From contig JAGHAG010000173.1 in the NCBI GenBank assembly GCA_021161625.1, positions 1 to 7,251 of the forward strand: DNA of 7,251 bases, read 5' to 3'. Source of the DNA: Elusimicrobiota bacterium. GTDB taxonomy: Bacteria; CG03. Position 1 is the stretch's first letter. Every line of letters starts with the position of its first letter. Below, piece after piece: positions 6,860 to 7,251 of the stretch. Under the pieces are notes generated by a model. The model was not told the origin of the DNA. It ran no database searches and worked only from the letters and a program-made list of their open reading frames with translations. A program made the position numbers and the translations under genes.

Positions 6860-6863
6860 AACA

Positions 6864-6898
6864 AGCCACGAATCACCAGCCACCAGTCACCAATTACC
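6864..6898 (+). repeat. Heptamer tandem array, left side (5 units)
   Basis: Five contiguous 7-bp units can be read: AGCCACG, AATCACC, AGCCACC, AGTCACC, AATTACC (consensus ARYYACC). There are no indels between units. It starts seven bases after the membrane-protein stop. Heptanucleotide tandem repeats of this general sort (STRR) are known in cyanobacterial genomes; that parallel concerns unit length only. Confidence 0.75.
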
Positions 6899-6901
6899 CA
6901 C

Positions 6902-7020
6902 ATTTGCATAATTTGTTGTCATTCGAGCAATTCGCTCTTATTCGAGTTATTCGCTATCATTCGTGTAATTCGCTCCCAAATCATTCGTGTCATTCGCTAT
7001 CATTCGCGCAATTCGGTATC
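6902..7020 (+). repeat. 19-bp tandem array (six units)
   Basis: Units start at 6902 (degenerate), 6921, 6940, 6959, 6983 and 7002. The consensus is ATTCGNGNNATTCGCTNTN. Each unit is two ATTCG half-units of 9 and 10 bp. The unit at 6959 is five bases longer than the others (24 bp). Most differences fall in the bases after each ATTCG. One unit (6921-6939) contains a small inverted repeat, GAGC-AATTC-GCTC. Confidence 0.88.
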
Positions 7021-7065
7021 CAAAAATTGTCGCAAAAATGTCACAAAAATGTCACAAAAATGTCA
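7021..7065 (+). repeat. 11-bp tandem array (four units)
   Basis: Three perfect copies of CAAAAATGTCA lie at 7033-7043, 7044-7054 and 7055-7065. A diverged 12-bp copy (7021-7032) precedes them, and a further partial start (CAAAT) follows. The array abuts the 19-bp array with no spacer. An A/T-only stretch lies just downstream, around 7075-7088. Confidence 0.9.
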
Positions 7066-7098
7066 CAAATTTTGATTATAATAATAATGTGAAAGAAT

Positions 7099-7224
7099 TG
7101 TGAAATGTGTAATGTGTAATGTGTAATGAATAATGAAAAATAAAAATGGATAAAATAAATAAAAGTAACGAGGGACGAGTAATGAGTAATGAGAAAAGAA
7201 TGATAAAGAACAAAAGGGAACAAC
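7099..7224 (+). repeat. Degenerate 7-bp periodic tract (TGWGTAA-like)
   Basis: Units can be read in one unbroken 7-bp phase from 7099. They run TGTGAAA, three TGTGTAA (7106-7126), TGAATAA, TGAAAAA, four weak A-rich units, then CGAGGGA, CGAGTAA, TGAGTAA and TGAGAAA (7169-7196). Weaker units follow to about 7224. The same phase in the two clear clusters, across a poorly conserved middle, argues for one ancestral heptamer array that has decayed. Confidence 0.75.
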
Positions 7225-7226
7225 CC

Positions 7227-7251
7227 CTGATTATTGATTACTGGTTACTGA
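7227..7251 (-). repeat. Heptamer array in inverted orientation, cut by window end
   Basis: The + strand reads CTGATTA, TTGATTA, CTGGTTA, CTGA. On the - strand these become CCAGTAA/TCAATAA-type units, close to the left array's CCAGTCA and CCAATTA. The island therefore begins and ends (within view) with related heptamers facing each other. The tract continues past the window edge. Confidence 0.6.

Larger units (their letters stand above)
6858..7251. other. Gene-free repeat island running to the window edge
   Basis: This 394-base stretch has no credible coding sequence. Open frames crossing it (6904-7092 forward, 7041-7223 reverse) translate repeat units and have no ribosome site. The stretch is almost entirely short tandem repeats of different period placed end to end: 7 bp, 19 bp, 11 bp, then 7 bp again. 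No tRNA, terminator hairpin or transposase fragment is visible. The right boundary lies outside the window. Confidence 0.8.

Noticed and set aside
6902..7020. CRISPR array reading of the 19-bp repeats
   Set aside because: Units are contiguous with no variable spacers of 25-40 bp, and no cas genes are present.
7073..7082. TATAAT at 7077-7082 as a promoter
   Set aside because: No -35 element at a suitable distance and no gene downstream within view; expected by chance in this A/T stretch.
6904..7092. Forward open frame of 62 codons across the repeat island
   Set aside because: It translates the 19-bp and 11-bp repeats, has no ribosome site and ends in the A/T stretch; a by-product of repeats lacking stops.
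7041..7223. Reverse open frame of 60 codons at the right end
   Set aside because: Low-complexity translation of the 11-bp and 7-bp repeats, with no start signal and no family features.

Overview
The window is AT-rich, with arginine encoded mostly by AGA/AGG. All genes lie on the + strand, and eight coding sequences fill about the first 6.86 kb. Seven can be placed with some confidence in, or directly attached to, a Tad/Flp (tight adherence, type IVc) pilus locus. A lipobox protein and outer-membrane-type Tad logic suggest a Gram-negative, probably anaerobic or uncultivated lineage. The end of the first gene recalls TadG-like proteins I associate with deltaproteobacterial-type loci, but the sequence alone does not fix the taxon.

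Layout. Positions 3-608 are the C-terminal part of a probable TadE/TadG-like surface protein, cut by the window edge. It is followed by tadE (592-1083) and a 58-residue Flp pilin gene (1141-1317). A strong intrinsic terminator (1339-1376) and a promoter-like sequence (1388-1415) separate this structural block from the assembly block. The assembly block is cpaB/rcpC (1437-2321), a fused cpaE/tadZ-cpaF/tadA gene (2330-4453), a small lipoprotein (4450-4899) and tadB (4903-5772). Genes within the block overlap or lie only a few bases apart. A membrane-anchored arginase-superfamily (UPF0489-like) protein (5762-6547, TTG start) and a 110-residue polytopic membrane protein (6525-6857) follow, each overlapping its predecessor, so the whole block is probably one transcript. 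No tadC follows tadB, and the secretin and prepilin peptidase genes are not in the window.

How it works together. Flp is the major pilin and TadE a pseudopilin; both carry class III-type signals with Ala rather than Gly before the predicted cut. The CpaF half of the fusion powers assembly at the TadB platform. The CpaE half has lost every recognisable nucleotide-binding residue and probably acts as a localisation or docking module. CpaB acts in the periplasm near the secretin, and the lipoprotein is a candidate outer-membrane accessory. The role of the arginase-like protein is unknown.

The last 394 bases (6858-7251) contain no credible gene. They are a dense mosaic of short tandem repeats: heptamers, six 19-bp units, 11-bp units, then a long 7-bp-periodic tract ending in heptamers inverted relative to the first set. 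Repeat-like DNA also appears to encode the last residues and stop codon of the preceding gene. This island, the pseudo-ATPase fusion and the membrane-anchored arginase-like protein are the most unusual items.
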